64,000 nt of DNA from Bacillus thuringiensis (GCF_014932895.1 NZ_JACYOF010000010.1:91610-155609); one strand, 5' to 3'. Numbered from the stretch's first letter, positions 20,498 through 28,842 are shown. The notes: generated by a model not told the origin, from the letters alone. Program-made: numbers and translations.

Positions 20498-22231
20498 ATG
20501 TATACAAAACTATTAAAATCAATTACATCGTTATCACTAATAGGTGGTGCTTTATTATATGCAAATGGAAGTGATGTGAAAGCGGCTGAAGCGGGCGTTT
20601 TTTCTGATGTGCCTACATCGCATTGGTCATATCCTGCGATTAAAGATTTAGCGAGTAAAAATATTATTTCAGGTTATGGAAATGGGATATTTGGTTTTGG
20701 AGATGTTGCGACGAGAGAGCAAGTGGCAGCTTTAATTTATCGAGTGCTAGTACCGAATAAACAAGGTGGTTCGTTTAGTAATGATGGAACTCGTTACGTA
20801 TTGAAAGATGGCTCTACGTTTAAAAATCCTTACGGCGATATTAATCGAGATTCTACAATGTTTCCAGAAGAGGTATTAACTTTAACAAATTTAGGGGTTT
20901 TTAAAGGGGATGAAAATGGCCGATTTAGACCGAAAGCCTCAGTGAGTCGTGCGGAAATGGCACAAATTCTTACAAATGCTTTTCATCTTGCTGCTAAACA
21001 AAAACATACATTTAATGATGTTCCAAGTCCATTTTGGGCAGAAAATGCGATTAGTGCGGTGCAATCAAACGGAATCGCAGATGGTACAGGCAACGGAAAA
21101 TTTGAGCCATATGGTACAGTAACACGTGAACAATATGCACAGTTTTTATATAAAACTTTGAAATATAAAAATGCTGATGTAAAGGATACAGGAGATGCAG
21201 CATTATTAACAGCGTTTAAAGATGAAGTACAAAAGCGTATTAATACATACGAAACGAATATTACACTTCCATATAAAACGAAAAATAGTAATACAAAAGA
21301 AGTGATGAATACACTTTTTAGCGCATATAAAGAAGTCGCAAGTAAAAATGAGTATACAGATTATAATAGATCAAATGTTTCCTATTCACTTTCGGGATCA
21401 CCTGGAAATTACACATTTACGTTAAAGATTACGTATCGTGAAACGAAAGAACAAACAGAGTATGTCATGAAACAAGCGAAAGCGATTGTTTCATCTATTA
21501 TTCAAGCGGGAATGGATGATCATGAAAAAGTGAAGGCAATTCATGATTACGTAGTAAAACATGTTTCTTATGATACGTCGTATAAGGCCTACACAGCATA
21601 TGAAGCACTTGTAAATCGTTCTGCCGTTTGCCAAGGTTATACGCTATTAACCTATCAATTATTAAAAGAAGCTGGAATTGAGAATCATTTTGTAACAGGA
21701 ACTGGGGACGGACAACCTCATGCTTGGAATTTAGTGAAGATCGAAAACAAATGGTATCACCTTGATACAACATTTGATGATCCAGTGCCAGATGAACAAG
21801 GCCGCGTAACGTATTCATATTTCAACGTATCGGATGATCAAATTGCAAGAAATCATGAGTGGAACCGTGGGGACTATCCGAAAGCTACAACAAACTATTA
21901 TAGTACATTGACAAATAAAATTGCGGCAGGCGGTACGAAAACACCTGTATATCAGCAAATGTTAAAAGATACAAAGTTAAACTATTTAGGAAATGAATAC
22001 ATCGCAAATAACTATAACGAATTAAAAAATAAAATGCAGCAACGTTATAGTGCGAAGCCAGAAAAGATGGAAGTCCTTTACAAACAATCAATGAACGGCG
22101 CACTGCAAGATGTGAAAAAGGCAATTGGAGAAATCGGTTATCCGGAAGGGGCAAATCGAGTTTCGTATAAAGCGGAGCCTTATAATGCGAAAGAAGGGTA
22201 TTCTTTAGTGACGATTACGTTTACGTATTAA
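20498..22231 (+). CDS. S-layer (SLH) domain protein with transglutaminase-like domain
   Basis: 577 residues from ATG 20498 (GGAGAAGG upstream; an earlier in-frame TTG would spoil the signal peptide). After the signal come three SLH domains: FSDVPTSHWSYPAIKDL, a second with GVFKGDENGRFRPKASVSRAEMA, and FNDVPSPFWAENAISAV...TVTREQYAQFLYK. They anchor proteins to pyruvylated cell-wall polymer. The C-terminal half has a transglutaminase-like core: AVCQGYTLLTYQLLKEAG (Cys), QPHAWNLVKI (His), WYHLDTTFDDP (Asp), so the catalytic triad is intact. It probably acts on the cell surface as a protease or cross-linking enzyme; substrate unknown. Confidence 0.88.
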   Translation: MYTKLLKSITSLSLIGGALLYANGSDVKAAEAGVFSDVPTSHWSYPAIKDLASKNIISGYGNGIFGFGDVATREQVAALIYRVLVPNKQGGSFSNDGTRYVLKDGSTFKNPYGDINRDSTMFPEEVLTLTNLGVFKGDENGRFRPKASVSRAEMAQILTNAFHLAAKQKHTFNDVPSPFWAENAISAVQSNGIADGTGNGKFEPYGTVTREQYAQFLYKTLKYKNADVKDTGDAALLTAFKDEVQKRINTYETNITLPYKTKNSNTKEVMNTLFSAYKEVASKNEYTDYNRSNVSYSLSGSPGNYTFTLKITYRETKEQTEYVMKQAKAIVSSIIQAGMDDHEKVKAIHDYVVKHVSYDTSYKAYTAYEALVNRSAVCQGYTLLTYQLLKEAGIENHFVTGTGDGQPHAWNLVKIENKWYHLDTTFDDPVPDEQGRVTYSYFNVSDDQIARNHEWNRGDYPKATTNYYSTLTNKIAAGGTKTPVYQQMLKDTKLNYLGNEYIANNYNELKNKMQQRYSAKPEKMEVLYKQSMNGALQDVKKAIGEIGYPEGANRVSYKAEPYNAKEGYSLVTITFTY

Positions 22232-22253
22232 GGATGAGACAAAACACCTGTAT

Positions 22254-22398
22254 GATAGAGCGTGTCCGCAATTTATATTTTCCTACATGTGTTTTTGTGA
22301 ATATGTATAATTACATAAAATTTAAGGGGAAAAGAGAGTATACTTTGGTATTGTGTAATAAAGATAAGGCCTGCCTACGGAAATAGGCGGGCCTTTTT
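22254..22398 (+). repeat. Dispersed structured repeat, copy 2
   Basis: Counterpart of 6654-6815. It ends in a perfect terminator-like hairpin, GGCCTGCCTA / TAGGCGGGCC with loop CGGAAA, then TTTTT. It may also terminate the SLH-transglutaminase gene upstream. Confidence 0.7.
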
Positions 22399-22410
22399 AA
22401 CGTATAAAGA

Positions 22411-22436
22411 AAAGACACTCATATAAGAGTGTCTTT
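22411..22436 (-). terminator. Terminator of the YjcZ-type gene
   Basis: AAAGACACTC / GAGTGTCTTT with a six-base loop. The T-run is on the minus strand, just after the stop of the small gene at 22449. Confidence 0.75.
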
Positions 22437-22448
22437 TCTAATAGTTTT

Positions 22449-22556
22449 TTAGCAGAAGCAAGCAGCTCCAACGATGATTAATAAAATAAACAATACAACT
22501 AATAAAGCAAATCCTCCAGCGAAGCCACAGCCGCCACAACTACCACCAAAGCCCAT
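22449..22556 (-). CDS. YjcZ-family sporulation protein
   Basis: 35 residues: MGFGGSCGGCGFAGGFALLV followed by VLFILLIIVGAACFC. A Gly/Cys-rich head and one membrane segment are the hallmark of the YjcZ/SscA-like spore protein family. AGGAGG lies eight bases upstream of ATG 22556. A minus-strand terminator follows. Family members are made during sporulation; the molecular role is poorly defined. Confidence 0.88.
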   Translation of the reverse strand: MGFGGSCGGCGFAGGFALLVVLFILLIIVGAACFC

Positions 22557-22672
22557 AACAGTTCCTCCTTTAGATAGGAGGGAAAAGCAATGGTTCACTC
22601 ATGCATTTTAATGGATTCAATTTACTTTATGTATTTACGAATGAATTGAGCAGGTCCTTTTGAAAATAAAAA

Positions 22673-22694
22673 AAGACACCTTCTAAGGTGTCTT
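22673..22694 (-). terminator. Terminator after the lipoprotein gene
   Basis: AAGACACCTT / AAGGTGTCTT with a two-base loop, followed on the minus strand by seven T. Confidence 0.8.
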
Positions 22695-22789
22695 CCTCCG
22701 ATCGGAACGATATTAAGTTTAATAATATAGGTTCTCGCGACTTACCTATTAAGCTAAATTTTGAACCCTTAAGTTGAAGAGGATCCTTT

Positions 22790-23260
22790 TTACATGTTGT
22801 CATTTTTAAAGAAATTCTTCATCATCTTAGAGCCTTCAATGTTCACTGTCACACCTTCTACTTTATCTTTCTTCTCATCTTTAGCGATCGTAATTTGCTC
22901 CTTATTATCAATCCACACAAGAAACTCTTCTTTTGAGTCATCTTTATATGTAACGGTTATAGTAGAATGCGCAGATTGTTTCTTTTTTTGATCTAATGTG
23001 ATTGTTTTAGGTGTTCCATTTTGAACTGCTGAAGCGATGGATTTTATCATTTCTTCGTTATCTGTTTGAGATTTTGAAACATTGTTATTGGTTGTTCTAA
23101 ATATTTCAATGTCTGTAATATTTGCGGAGTTTAATTGAAAGGTATTTTGTGTATGTTCTTGCTTAGCTTGAGAATCTTTATTTGTAGTCGAGGTGCTTGT
23201 ACAACCTATTAAAGTGAAAGATAGAACGCTTAGAGCACATATATAAGTGATTTTTTTCAT
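22790..23260 (-). CDS. Putative lipoprotein of unknown function
   Basis: 156 residues with a clear lipobox, LSFTLIGC (Cys20), then a Ser/Thr/Gln/Lys-rich linker and a compact domain (about 45-150) containing TITLDQKKKQSAHSTITVTY and EEFLVWIDNKEQITI. GAGGAGGGG precedes the ATG. It should be tethered to the outer face of the membrane. I do not recognise the domain. It is monocistronic, with its own terminator. Confidence 0.75.
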   Translation of the reverse strand: MKKITYICALSVLSFTLIGCTSTSTTNKDSQAKQEHTQNTFQLNSANITDIEIFRTTNNNVSKSQTDNEEMIKSIASAVQNGTPKTITLDQKKKQSAHSTITVTYKDDSKEEFLVWIDNKEQITIAKDEKKDKVEGVTVNIEGSKMMKNFFKNDNM

Positions 23261-23462
23261 TTTATCCCCTCCTCTAATTTAATTATAACAATTTTCTGTT
23301 AATTTAGGTAGTTATTGTAAGGGGAAAGTAGAATAATATTTCATTCTTACAAAATTGTCACATTCATGTAAGGTAATTCAATAGATTAGATACTTTTCCC
23401 ATGTCATAATAAAGACATAAGAAAGCTAATTAAAACTACAACTTATTAGGAGAGTGTCAGTC

Positions 23463-23774
23463 ATGATTGTAACAACAACGTCTGGAATTCAAGGTAAAGA
23501 GATTATTGAGTATATTGATATTGTAAATGGTGAAGCTATTATGGGTGCAAACATTGTCCGTGATTTATTCGCTTCAGTTCGTGATGTTGTCGGTGGTCGT
23601 GCTGGTGCTTACGAAAGTAAATTAAAAGATGCACGTGATATTGCGATGGATGAAATGAAAGAACTTGCAAGACAAAAAGGTGCGAACGCTATCGTTGGTG
23701 TTGACGTAGATTATGAAGTTGTTCGTGATGGAATGTTAATGGTTGCTGTAAGTGGTACAGCTGTACGTATATAA
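23463..23774 (+). CDS. YbjQ family (DUF74) protein
   Basis: 103 residues from ATG 23463. AGGAG lies ten bases upstream; the in-frame GTG at 23454 is too close to it. The sequence [61 protein letters not shown] is typical of the YbjQ/UPF0145 family, which forms small oligomers sometimes described as heavy-metal-binding. Length matches the family. No partner genes; convergent with an oxidoreductase gene. Confidence 0.88.
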   Translation: MIVTTTSGIQGKEIIEYIDIVNGEAIMGANIVRDLFASVRDVVGGRAGAYESKLKDARDIAMDEMKELARQKGANAIVGVDVDYEVVRDGMLMVAVSGTAVRI

Positions 23775-23795
23775 TAGAATAAAAAAACAGGCTCA

Positions 23796-23828
23796 CCCCT
23801 CGAAGCATATGCTTCGAGGGGATTTTTT
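23796..23828. terminator. Bidirectional terminator
   Basis: CCCCTCGAAGCAT / ATGCTTCGAGGGG, 13 perfect pairs, flanked by a T-run on the plus side and an A-run (T on minus) before it. It serves both convergent genes. Confidence 0.9.
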
Positions 23829-24819
23829 AATAACTCGTCAAAAACACTTTTCCTTTTGTTTTCTCAGCAGACTGAACGACATCAACCGCAGTTTTCATAT
23901 CCACTAAGTTATACGTAGAATGTACCGTCATGAAACGTAATTGTTTATTTTCTACTAAGCGGATTAAGTGACGAAACGTCTCCTGCCATTTATATGGTGA
24001 CACGTCTTGATTCCAATGTCGTAAATGAAATATATTAGCGTGCACTTTTGCTTTCGTGACAATTTCTGCCCAGTTTACTTGTACTCCTGATAGAAGACCT
24101 ATAGTTAAAAAATGTCCATTTGGACGTAAACAAAATGCTAATTCATTTCCATCAGATCCTCCAATAGAATCAATCGCAGCATCTGCACCTATCCCGTTTG
24201 TTAACTCCATAACTGTTTCATGAAGTGGAGCAGTAGAAGTATCTATTACATAGTCAGCACCAAGCTGAAGTAATTCCTCTGTATGTTTACCATTTCTTGT
24301 CACTGCAATTAATCGGAAGTTTAAAATTTGCGATAACTGAGCAAATAGATGACCAATAGCGGATCCACAAGCGTTTACTAATAAAACGTCATTCCGTTTT
24401 AAATTTAGAACTTCTGTACAAGTAACCCAAGCTGTAAGGGGATTAATGTACATTTGTGCCGCTGTAAAATCATCAATGGAATCGGGAATAGGGACCACAA
24501 AGTCAGCTGATGTTGTAACAAACTCTTGCCAAGTACCTTCTCCGCGTAAAGGTAAAACACGTGTGCCGATAAGGCTTCTAGAAACGCCCGCACCTACATC
24601 TTCTACAATACCAACACCTTCATAACCAGGTGTATTAGGTAAAGGAATTCTATGTGCATACGCTCCGGTTATTGGAATTAAGTCAGATGGATTAATCGGT
24701 CTGACGAGCATACGAACTAAAACTTCATTATCTTTTAATGGTTCTATATTTCTATATTCAACCTGTAACACATCTTTCGGATTGCCAAACTTATGAAATT
24801 GAATGCATGTTCCGCGCAA
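23827..24819 (-). CDS. Medium-chain dehydrogenase/quinone reductase-like (zinc-type alcohol dehydrogenase family)
   Basis: 330 residues from TTG 24819, with GGGGG ten bases upstream. The GroES-like N-terminal half has RPINPSDLIPITGAYAHRIP and PGYEGVGIVEDVG. The Rossmann half has VLLVNACGSAIGHLFAQLSQ in place of the usual AAAGGVG loop, then GADYVIDTS and DAAIDSIGG. The catalytic zinc ligands of true alcohol dehydrogenases are not evident, so it is closer to NADPH:quinone or 2-enoyl thioester reductases. Substrate unknown. Confidence 0.8.
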   Translation of the reverse strand: MRGTCIQFHKFGNPKDVLQVEYRNIEPLKDNEVLVRMLVRPINPSDLIPITGAYAHRIPLPNTPGYEGVGIVEDVGAGVSRSLIGTRVLPLRGEGTWQEFVTTSADFVVPIPDSIDDFTAAQMYINPLTAWVTCTEVLNLKRNDVLLVNACGSAIGHLFAQLSQILNFRLIAVTRNGKHTEELLQLGADYVIDTSTAPLHETVMELTNGIGADAAIDSIGGSDGNELAFCLRPNGHFLTIGLLSGVQVNWAEIVTKAKVHANIFHLRHWNQDVSPYKWQETFRHLIRLVENKQLRFMTVHSTYNLVDMKTAVDVVQSAEKTKGKVFLTSY

Positions 24820-24970
24820 AATAATTGTTCCCCCTTAGTGTGATTGGATTAATTATAGCATTTTTAGTTTAATTCATTACTTCACTATCGCTAAATAGAA
24901 GAGAACAGAACATCGCCGTTTATACATTTAATAAAATGGTATTGCTGTATGTATAAAATTTAATGAAAAG

Positions 24971-25010
24971 TAGGCTTACTCCTTGAACTTTATGCTTTGA
25001 GGGAATTTTT
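24971..25010. other. Degenerate second copy of the 23796 terminator
   Basis: TAGGCTTACTCCTTGAACTT...GAGGGAATTTTTATTGAG resembles CAGGCTCACCCCTCGAAGCA...GAGGGGATTTTTTAATAACT at 23788-23833, but with a weakened stem. The rest of 24820-25108 shows no gene. Confidence 0.4.
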
Positions 25011-25108
25011 ATTGAGCAGATTTTAAAAAGAGACATGAATTATGTAGCTTTGTATGGATTGTGAAATCAATTTCCTGAATAAGTTATAAGGTACATAGTA
25101 ATATAAGA

Positions 25109-25133
25109 AAAAGACACCCTTGTGAGTGCCTTT
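25109..25133. terminator. Weak hairpin, terminator-like
   Basis: AAAGACAC...GTGCCTTTTT, similar to the element at 6438-6459. It has T-runs on both strands. Confidence 0.4.
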
Positions 25134-25203
25134 TTCCAACTTGAGATGGATGTATCATCATTGTTTTGCTAGGATACATAATTCTTGTTTAAAGTTTTCT
25201 CAC

Positions 25204-25250
25204 ACAAATGATCTGTGTATCAATTTGTTTTTGATATACAGATCATTTGT
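25204..25250. repeat. 20-base inverted repeat with 7-base loop
   Basis: ACAAATGATCTGTGTATCAA pairs with TTGATATACAGATCATTTGT, with a single G-T pair. No T-run follows. It lies 37 bases after the minus-strand peptide gene, so it would form the 3' end of that mRNA. Confidence 0.75.
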
Positions 25251-25286
25251 ATGATAATTCTTATAGATAATTGCTGAGTGATACTC

Positions 25287-25367
25287 TTACATAAATGCTT
25301 TTAAAAGTTCTTGAACCAATGGAATTACTCCACCTACAAATTTTAAAACTGCCATTGCGATCTCCAT
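25287..25367 (-). CDS. 26-residue amphipathic peptide, PSM/delta-lysin-like
   Basis: MEIAMAVLKFVGGVIPLVQE followed by LLKAFM. There is no signal peptide. The hydrophobic positions recur as in an amphipathic helix, resembling staphylococcal phenol-soluble modulins in size and composition. AGGGGG lies seven bases upstream of ATG 25367. A very good minus-strand promoter with a catabolite-response element precedes it, and a 20-base hairpin follows it. These make it likely to be a real gene. Activity (cytolytic, signalling or antimicrobial) is not shown by the sequence. Confidence 0.65.
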   Translation of the reverse strand: MEIAMAVLKFVGGVIPLVQELLKAFM

Positions 25368-25417
25368 ATGATTGCCCCCTTTTTAAATAGTAAGATGTAA
25401 TAAATCTTTATACCCCA

Positions 25418-25446
25418 ATTATAGTAAGCGCTTACAAAAATATCAA
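25418..25446 (-). promoter_or_regulatory. SigA promoter with embedded cre site
   Basis: On the minus strand, TTGATA (25446-25441), 17 bases, then TATAAT (25423-25418). The spacer contains TGTAAGCGCTTACT (25436-25423), a perfect match to the CcpA cre consensus TGWAARCGYTWNCW. CcpA bound there would block RNA polymerase. Confidence 0.8.
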
Positions 25447-25509
25447 TGCATTTCGATATGCAATATTTCATATTTATATTCGGTAATGAGGATAAGGAGG
25501 AATCAGTAA

Positions 25510-25618
25510 CTTATCCCGCTATTTGTGAGAGTCGAGCTTGCCCGTAAAAGTCCGATTGATGAGGGCTAATAATGAGTGGGGATGGACAAAACCTCTACTA
25601 ATTAAAGTTTCACTTTAT
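25510..25618 (+). repeat. bcr1 repeat, degenerate and shortened
   Basis: 109 bases from CTTATCCCGCTATTTGTGAG to AAAGTTTCACTTTAT. The first stem segment (AGACCCC...GTGGGG) is deleted and the remainder diverged. It lies just upstream of the histidine kinase gene. Confidence 0.8.
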
Positions 25619-25664
25619 CAAAATATAAGTCGTATCTTGTATAATGTAATAGTGGAGGTCGAAT

Positions 25665-26882
25665 ATGAAAAAAATAAATTCAAATATAGATTTGGATACA
25701 AATGTATTGGAAGCGGTATTTATTCCAAGAAGGTTTATTATTTTATGGATTACACTCGTATATATCGCTTCAATGCTTTTAGAATTTCGTAATAATAAGT
25801 TCTCTATGGATAGTTTCTTCTTTACAATAATTATCGTTATTCATACTATTTTTCATTGGTATGCGAGTTCATTAAAGAATAGGCAATTGTTGTACTTCTT
25901 TTTTTTACAACTCTTCATTGTGTTTTTCGCTGCATTTATTGTACCAAATAGTTCAATAGCTATTTTTGTTGGATTAACTCCTATTTTAATTGCCCAAAGT
26001 CTATATGTTTATAACAATATATTTAAAGTAATGGCAGTTTTTACTCTCATGTATGCAATATTTTGTACTGCAATTAGTATCAATTATGGTGTGAATAAAT
26101 TAGCTATTCTTATCTCTATGTTTCTTTTAGTATTAGCAATTATTATTCCTTTTTCTTATATTAATAAGCAGCAATTTGATGCACGTAATCGTATACAGAG
26201 CTATATCCAAGAGTTAGAGTCTACATATATGAGAGTGGAAGAATTGACATTAGCTAATGAAAGGCAGCGAATGGCAAGAGATTTACATGATACGTTAGCA
26301 CAAGGTTTAGCAAGCTTAATTATGCAATTGGAAGCAATAGATGCCCATATGCAAAAAGGGAATACAGGACGATCTCAAGAGATTATGAAACAAACTATGA
26401 TAAGGGCGAGACAAACTTTACATGATGCAAGATTGGTTATTGATGATTTGCGCCATACTACCAATTCATTTAATGAAGCAGTGGAGGAAGAAATTCAACG
26501 TTTTTCTGAAGCTACGTCTATACATGTGAGATTTATTACTCAAAGTCCCCCGTATATTTCAAGCGTAGTAAAAGAGCACTGTTTATATGTAATTAGTGAA
26601 TGTTTAACGAATATCGCAAAGCATTCACAGGCAACTGATGTTAATTTAAAAGTTGAATATATCGATGAAATTGAAAAACTTACTATTGAAGTTGAAGATA
26701 ATGGAATTGGGTTTGACACTGGGTATATTGGTAAGAATCCTGGACATTATGGTTTAATTGGCCTAAATGAGCGTGTTCGATTGATTAAGGGAGAAATACA
26801 AATATTGAGTGAAAAGATGAAGGGTACGAAAGTGTATATTCAAGTGCCTATAAATAAAGAAGGAGATAGCTATGAAGCATAA
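25665..26882 (+). CDS. Sensor histidine kinase, NarL/LiaS-type (HisKA_3)
   Basis: 405 residues from ATG 25665 (GGAGG upstream). About six hydrophobic segments occupy residues 20-170, with no large extracellular domain, suggesting sensing within the membrane. The dimerisation/phosphoacceptor helix is RQRMARDLHDTLAQGLASLI with His208. The ATPase domain ends with VEDNGIGFD and GHYGLIGLNERVRLIKG. The response regulator gene overlaps its last codons by 11 bases. The layout resembles YdfH or LiaS; the signal is unknown. Confidence 0.88.
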   Translation: MKKINSNIDLDTNVLEAVFIPRRFIILWITLVYIASMLLEFRNNKFSMDSFFFTIIIVIHTIFHWYASSLKNRQLLYFFFLQLFIVFFAAFIVPNSSIAIFVGLTPILIAQSLYVYNNIFKVMAVFTLMYAIFCTAISINYGVNKLAILISMFLLVLAIIIPFSYINKQQFDARNRIQSYIQELESTYMRVEELTLANERQRMARDLHDTLAQGLASLIMQLEAIDAHMQKGNTGRSQEIMKQTMIRARQTLHDARLVIDDLRHTTNSFNEAVEEEIQRFSEATSIHVRFITQSPPYISSVVKEHCLYVISECLTNIAKHSQATDVNLKVEYIDEIEKLTIEVEDNGIGFDTGYIGKNPGHYGLIGLNERVRLIKGEIQILSEKMKGTKVYIQVPINKEGDSYEA

Positions 26883-27516
26883 CGTATTAATTGTAGATGA
26901 TCATTTCGTTGTAAGAGAAGGTCTGAAATTAATAATAGAAACGAGTGATTCATTTCAAATTATAGGTGAGGCTGCCAATGGAGAAGAAGCCCTTTCTTTC
27001 ATAGAGAAAAAGGAACCTGATGTTATTTTAATGGATTTAAATATGCCTAAAATGAGTGGTCTAGAAACAATTGAGGCTTTAAATAAAAAACAAAACCATA
27101 CGCCAATCATCATATTAACTACTTATAACGAAGATGAATTAATGTTAAGGGGAATTGAGCTAGGAGCAAAAGGATATTTGCTAAAAGATACGGATCGTGA
27201 GAATTTGTTCCGAACATTGGAAGCAGCTATTCGAGGTGAGATTTTACTACAACCAAATATTATGGAAAAGATAGTGAATTATAAAAGGAAAGAAATACAT
27301 GCCGATAAGGTTGAAGAAAATAACTTAACAGAAAAAGAATTGTTTGTGTTGAAAGCTATTGCGCGTGGATATAAGAATAAAGAAATTGCATTCGATATGG
27401 GGATAGCTGAGCGAACGGTAAAAGCATATTTAACAAATATATACAATAAACTAGGTGTAAATTCACGGTCAGAAGCAGTAGCTGTATCAATTGAAAGGAA
27501 GTTAATTCATTTTTAA
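26872..27516 (+). CDS. Response regulator, NarL/FixJ family
   Basis: 214 residues. The receiver domain has DD at 9-10, phospho-acceptor Asp55 in VILMDLNMPKMSG, and Lys in GAKGYLLKD. The C-terminal LuxR-type helix-turn-helix reads LTEKELFVLKAIARGYKNKE...ERTVKAYLTNIYNKLGV. It is the cognate partner of the overlapping kinase gene. Target genes may be the small membrane protein downstream or the divergent peptide gene at 25287, but no shared motif was seen. Confidence 0.9.
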   Translation: MKHNVLIVDDHFVVREGLKLIIETSDSFQIIGEAANGEEALSFIEKKEPDVILMDLNMPKMSGLETIEALNKKQNHTPIIILTTYNEDELMLRGIELGAKGYLLKDTDRENLFRTLEAAIRGEILLQPNIMEKIVNYKRKEIHADKVEENNLTEKELFVLKAIARGYKNKEIAFDMGIAERTVKAYLTNIYNKLGVNSRSEAVAVSIERKLIHF

Positions 27517-27532
27517 AACATGATAGATGCCC

Positions 27533-27574
27533 AATCGTACATTATAGGTTTGCCCTTTTGTACGATTTTTTTAT
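27533..27574 (+). terminator. Terminator after the two-component genes
   Basis: AATCGTACA / TGTACGATT with a loop of about 17 bases, then seven T. Confidence 0.85.
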
Positions 27575-27679
27575 TTCCTTCTCATGTTATGCTTCAGAAA
27601 GTATGAGAGATTTTAGAACGATCTAATTACATTACAATTACAGACGTTTCTAATGTAGGAAAGGGAGAAGAATAATTAA

Positions 27680-28108
27680 ATGGCAACTTTGTTTTTAATT
27701 CCTGTAGTAATTTTCTTTATTTGGATGCAAAGCAAACAAAGAAAAATAAAATGGATAGATATTATAACGTTTCTAATAATGATAGGGATTATTATTTATA
27801 CGGTGCCACAACCAATGACTTGGGATTTACAAACAGAGTTACTGGCAGTTACGCTTTTTTCTTTTGCCATTGGTGTTTGGCAAGGTGGGGGAATTATAGT
27901 CTGTAATGAGGATGGAACTTTATATATTACAAATAAAAAACAGTATTCTATTTCATGGATTCTCTTAATAATTGGCAACATAATTATTACTCATATATTT
28001 GAAGGTGGATTTATATGTAATGGAGTGTGGTTCCTTTTGTGTGGTGTTGTCATTGCATCTGGACTAAAAAACTGTATGATATATGTTCAATACAAGGTAA
28101 CAGTGTGA
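27680..28108 (+). CDS. Small integral membrane protein, unknown function
   Basis: 142 residues with four hydrophobic segments (about 3-17, 27-43, 54-75, 92-135). A short polar stretch, CNEDGTLYITNKKQ, lies between the third and fourth. GGGAGAAG lies upstream of ATG 27680. It follows the two-component operator genes but is separated from them by a terminator. I do not recognise the family with certainty; it loosely resembles CcdC-like membrane proteins. Confidence 0.6.
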   Translation: MATLFLIPVVIFFIWMQSKQRKIKWIDIITFLIMIGIIIYTVPQPMTWDLQTELLAVTLFSFAIGVWQGGGIIVCNEDGTLYITNKKQYSISWILLIIGNIIITHIFEGGFICNGVWFLLCGVVIASGLKNCMIYVQYKVTV

Positions 28109-28235
28109 AATTGAATGGGAAAACAAAGATGTTTTCTTTTATCTCAACATAGAATATATTGCTGTGAGTTCATTAAAAGATTGTAGTTGATAAAAATGAG
28201 AAGGAAGTATTGGAAGAATGGGGGAGTTAACGTAG

Positions 28236-28634
28236 ATGTTTCTATCTATTACTACATTTGATAGGCTTAGTTGGCTGGGAAATGTTGCTTTCTCTTCAGA
28301 AAAGATTAGCAGGAATCGGGCGCTTTCGAAGGCTGAAGAAAGAGATACTAATTTGCGAAACAAGAAATGTATAGATTCAGTTCATACTATTCATCGAAAA
28401 ATAATGATAGGTTCTGTGGAATATAGTGATAATTGTATATTGGGCCGTGCAGAACCTCATTCAACAATTGTCATAACGAGTGGCGATATGTATGTTGGAA
28501 GCGGACGGGTTAATAAGTATGGAGAATTTCAAATATATACGAATGATTATCTGGAAGAGTATTTGGTAATAGAGATTCAGTTGATAGTGGGTGGTTTTTA
28601 TCAAGAGAGTATAACGGTAAAGGTAGAATGTTAA
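28236..28634 (+). CDS. Small protein with a bacterial Ig-like domain
   Basis: 132 residues from ATG 28236 (GGGGGAG upstream). The C-terminal 80 residues (MIGSVEYSDNCILGRAEPHS...VGSGRVNKYGEFQIYTND) match the G-x-AEPnatV...v-a-d-G-F pattern of Big_6-type Ig modules found as repeats in surface proteins. The N-terminus has no signal peptide and no wall anchor, so this may be a detached or degraded piece of a larger adhesin. Confidence 0.5.
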   Translation: MFLSITTFDRLSWLGNVAFSSEKISRNRALSKAEERDTNLRNKKCIDSVHTIHRKIMIGSVEYSDNCILGRAEPHSTIVITSGDMYVGSGRVNKYGEFQIYTNDYLEEYLVIEIQLIVGGFYQESITVKVEC

Positions 28635-28671
28635 GATAGGATTATTTCCGTTTTTTCCACTAAACAAAAAG

Positions 28672-28693
28672 GAAGCAACCGTAGTCGCTTCCT
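28672..28693 (-). terminator. Terminator of the DUF2639 gene
   Basis: GGAAGCGAC / GTTGCTTCC on the minus strand, followed by TTTTTG. Confidence 0.75.
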
Positions 28694-28701
28694 AACATCC
28701 A

Positions 28702-28842
28702 TTAAGCCGAAGCTCTCTTCATTCTCTCAAGTAAACTAGATAAAACATGCGTACGATAAGATTCTAGTTTTTTGCCTTCATAAGTACGAATACCTAATTT
28801 TTTAAGCTCTTTTACATACCAACCTTTGCTTCCGAAATACAT
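28702..28842 (-). CDS. DUF2639 (YflJ-like) small protein
   Basis: 46 residues beginning MYFGSKGWYVKELKKLGIRT, the YflJ/DUF2639 pattern found in Bacillus. GGGGAG lies eight bases upstream of ATG 28842. It is basic with no membrane segment. Function unknown in the family. Confidence 0.82.
   Translation of the reverse strand: MYFGSKGWYVKELKKLGIRTYEGKKLESYRTHVLSSLLERMKRASA

Noticed and set aside
25538-25792. 84-codon plus-strand frame at the start of the histidine kinase region
   Set aside because: It lies in the bcr1 copy and overlaps the kinase gene in another frame, with no ribosome site.
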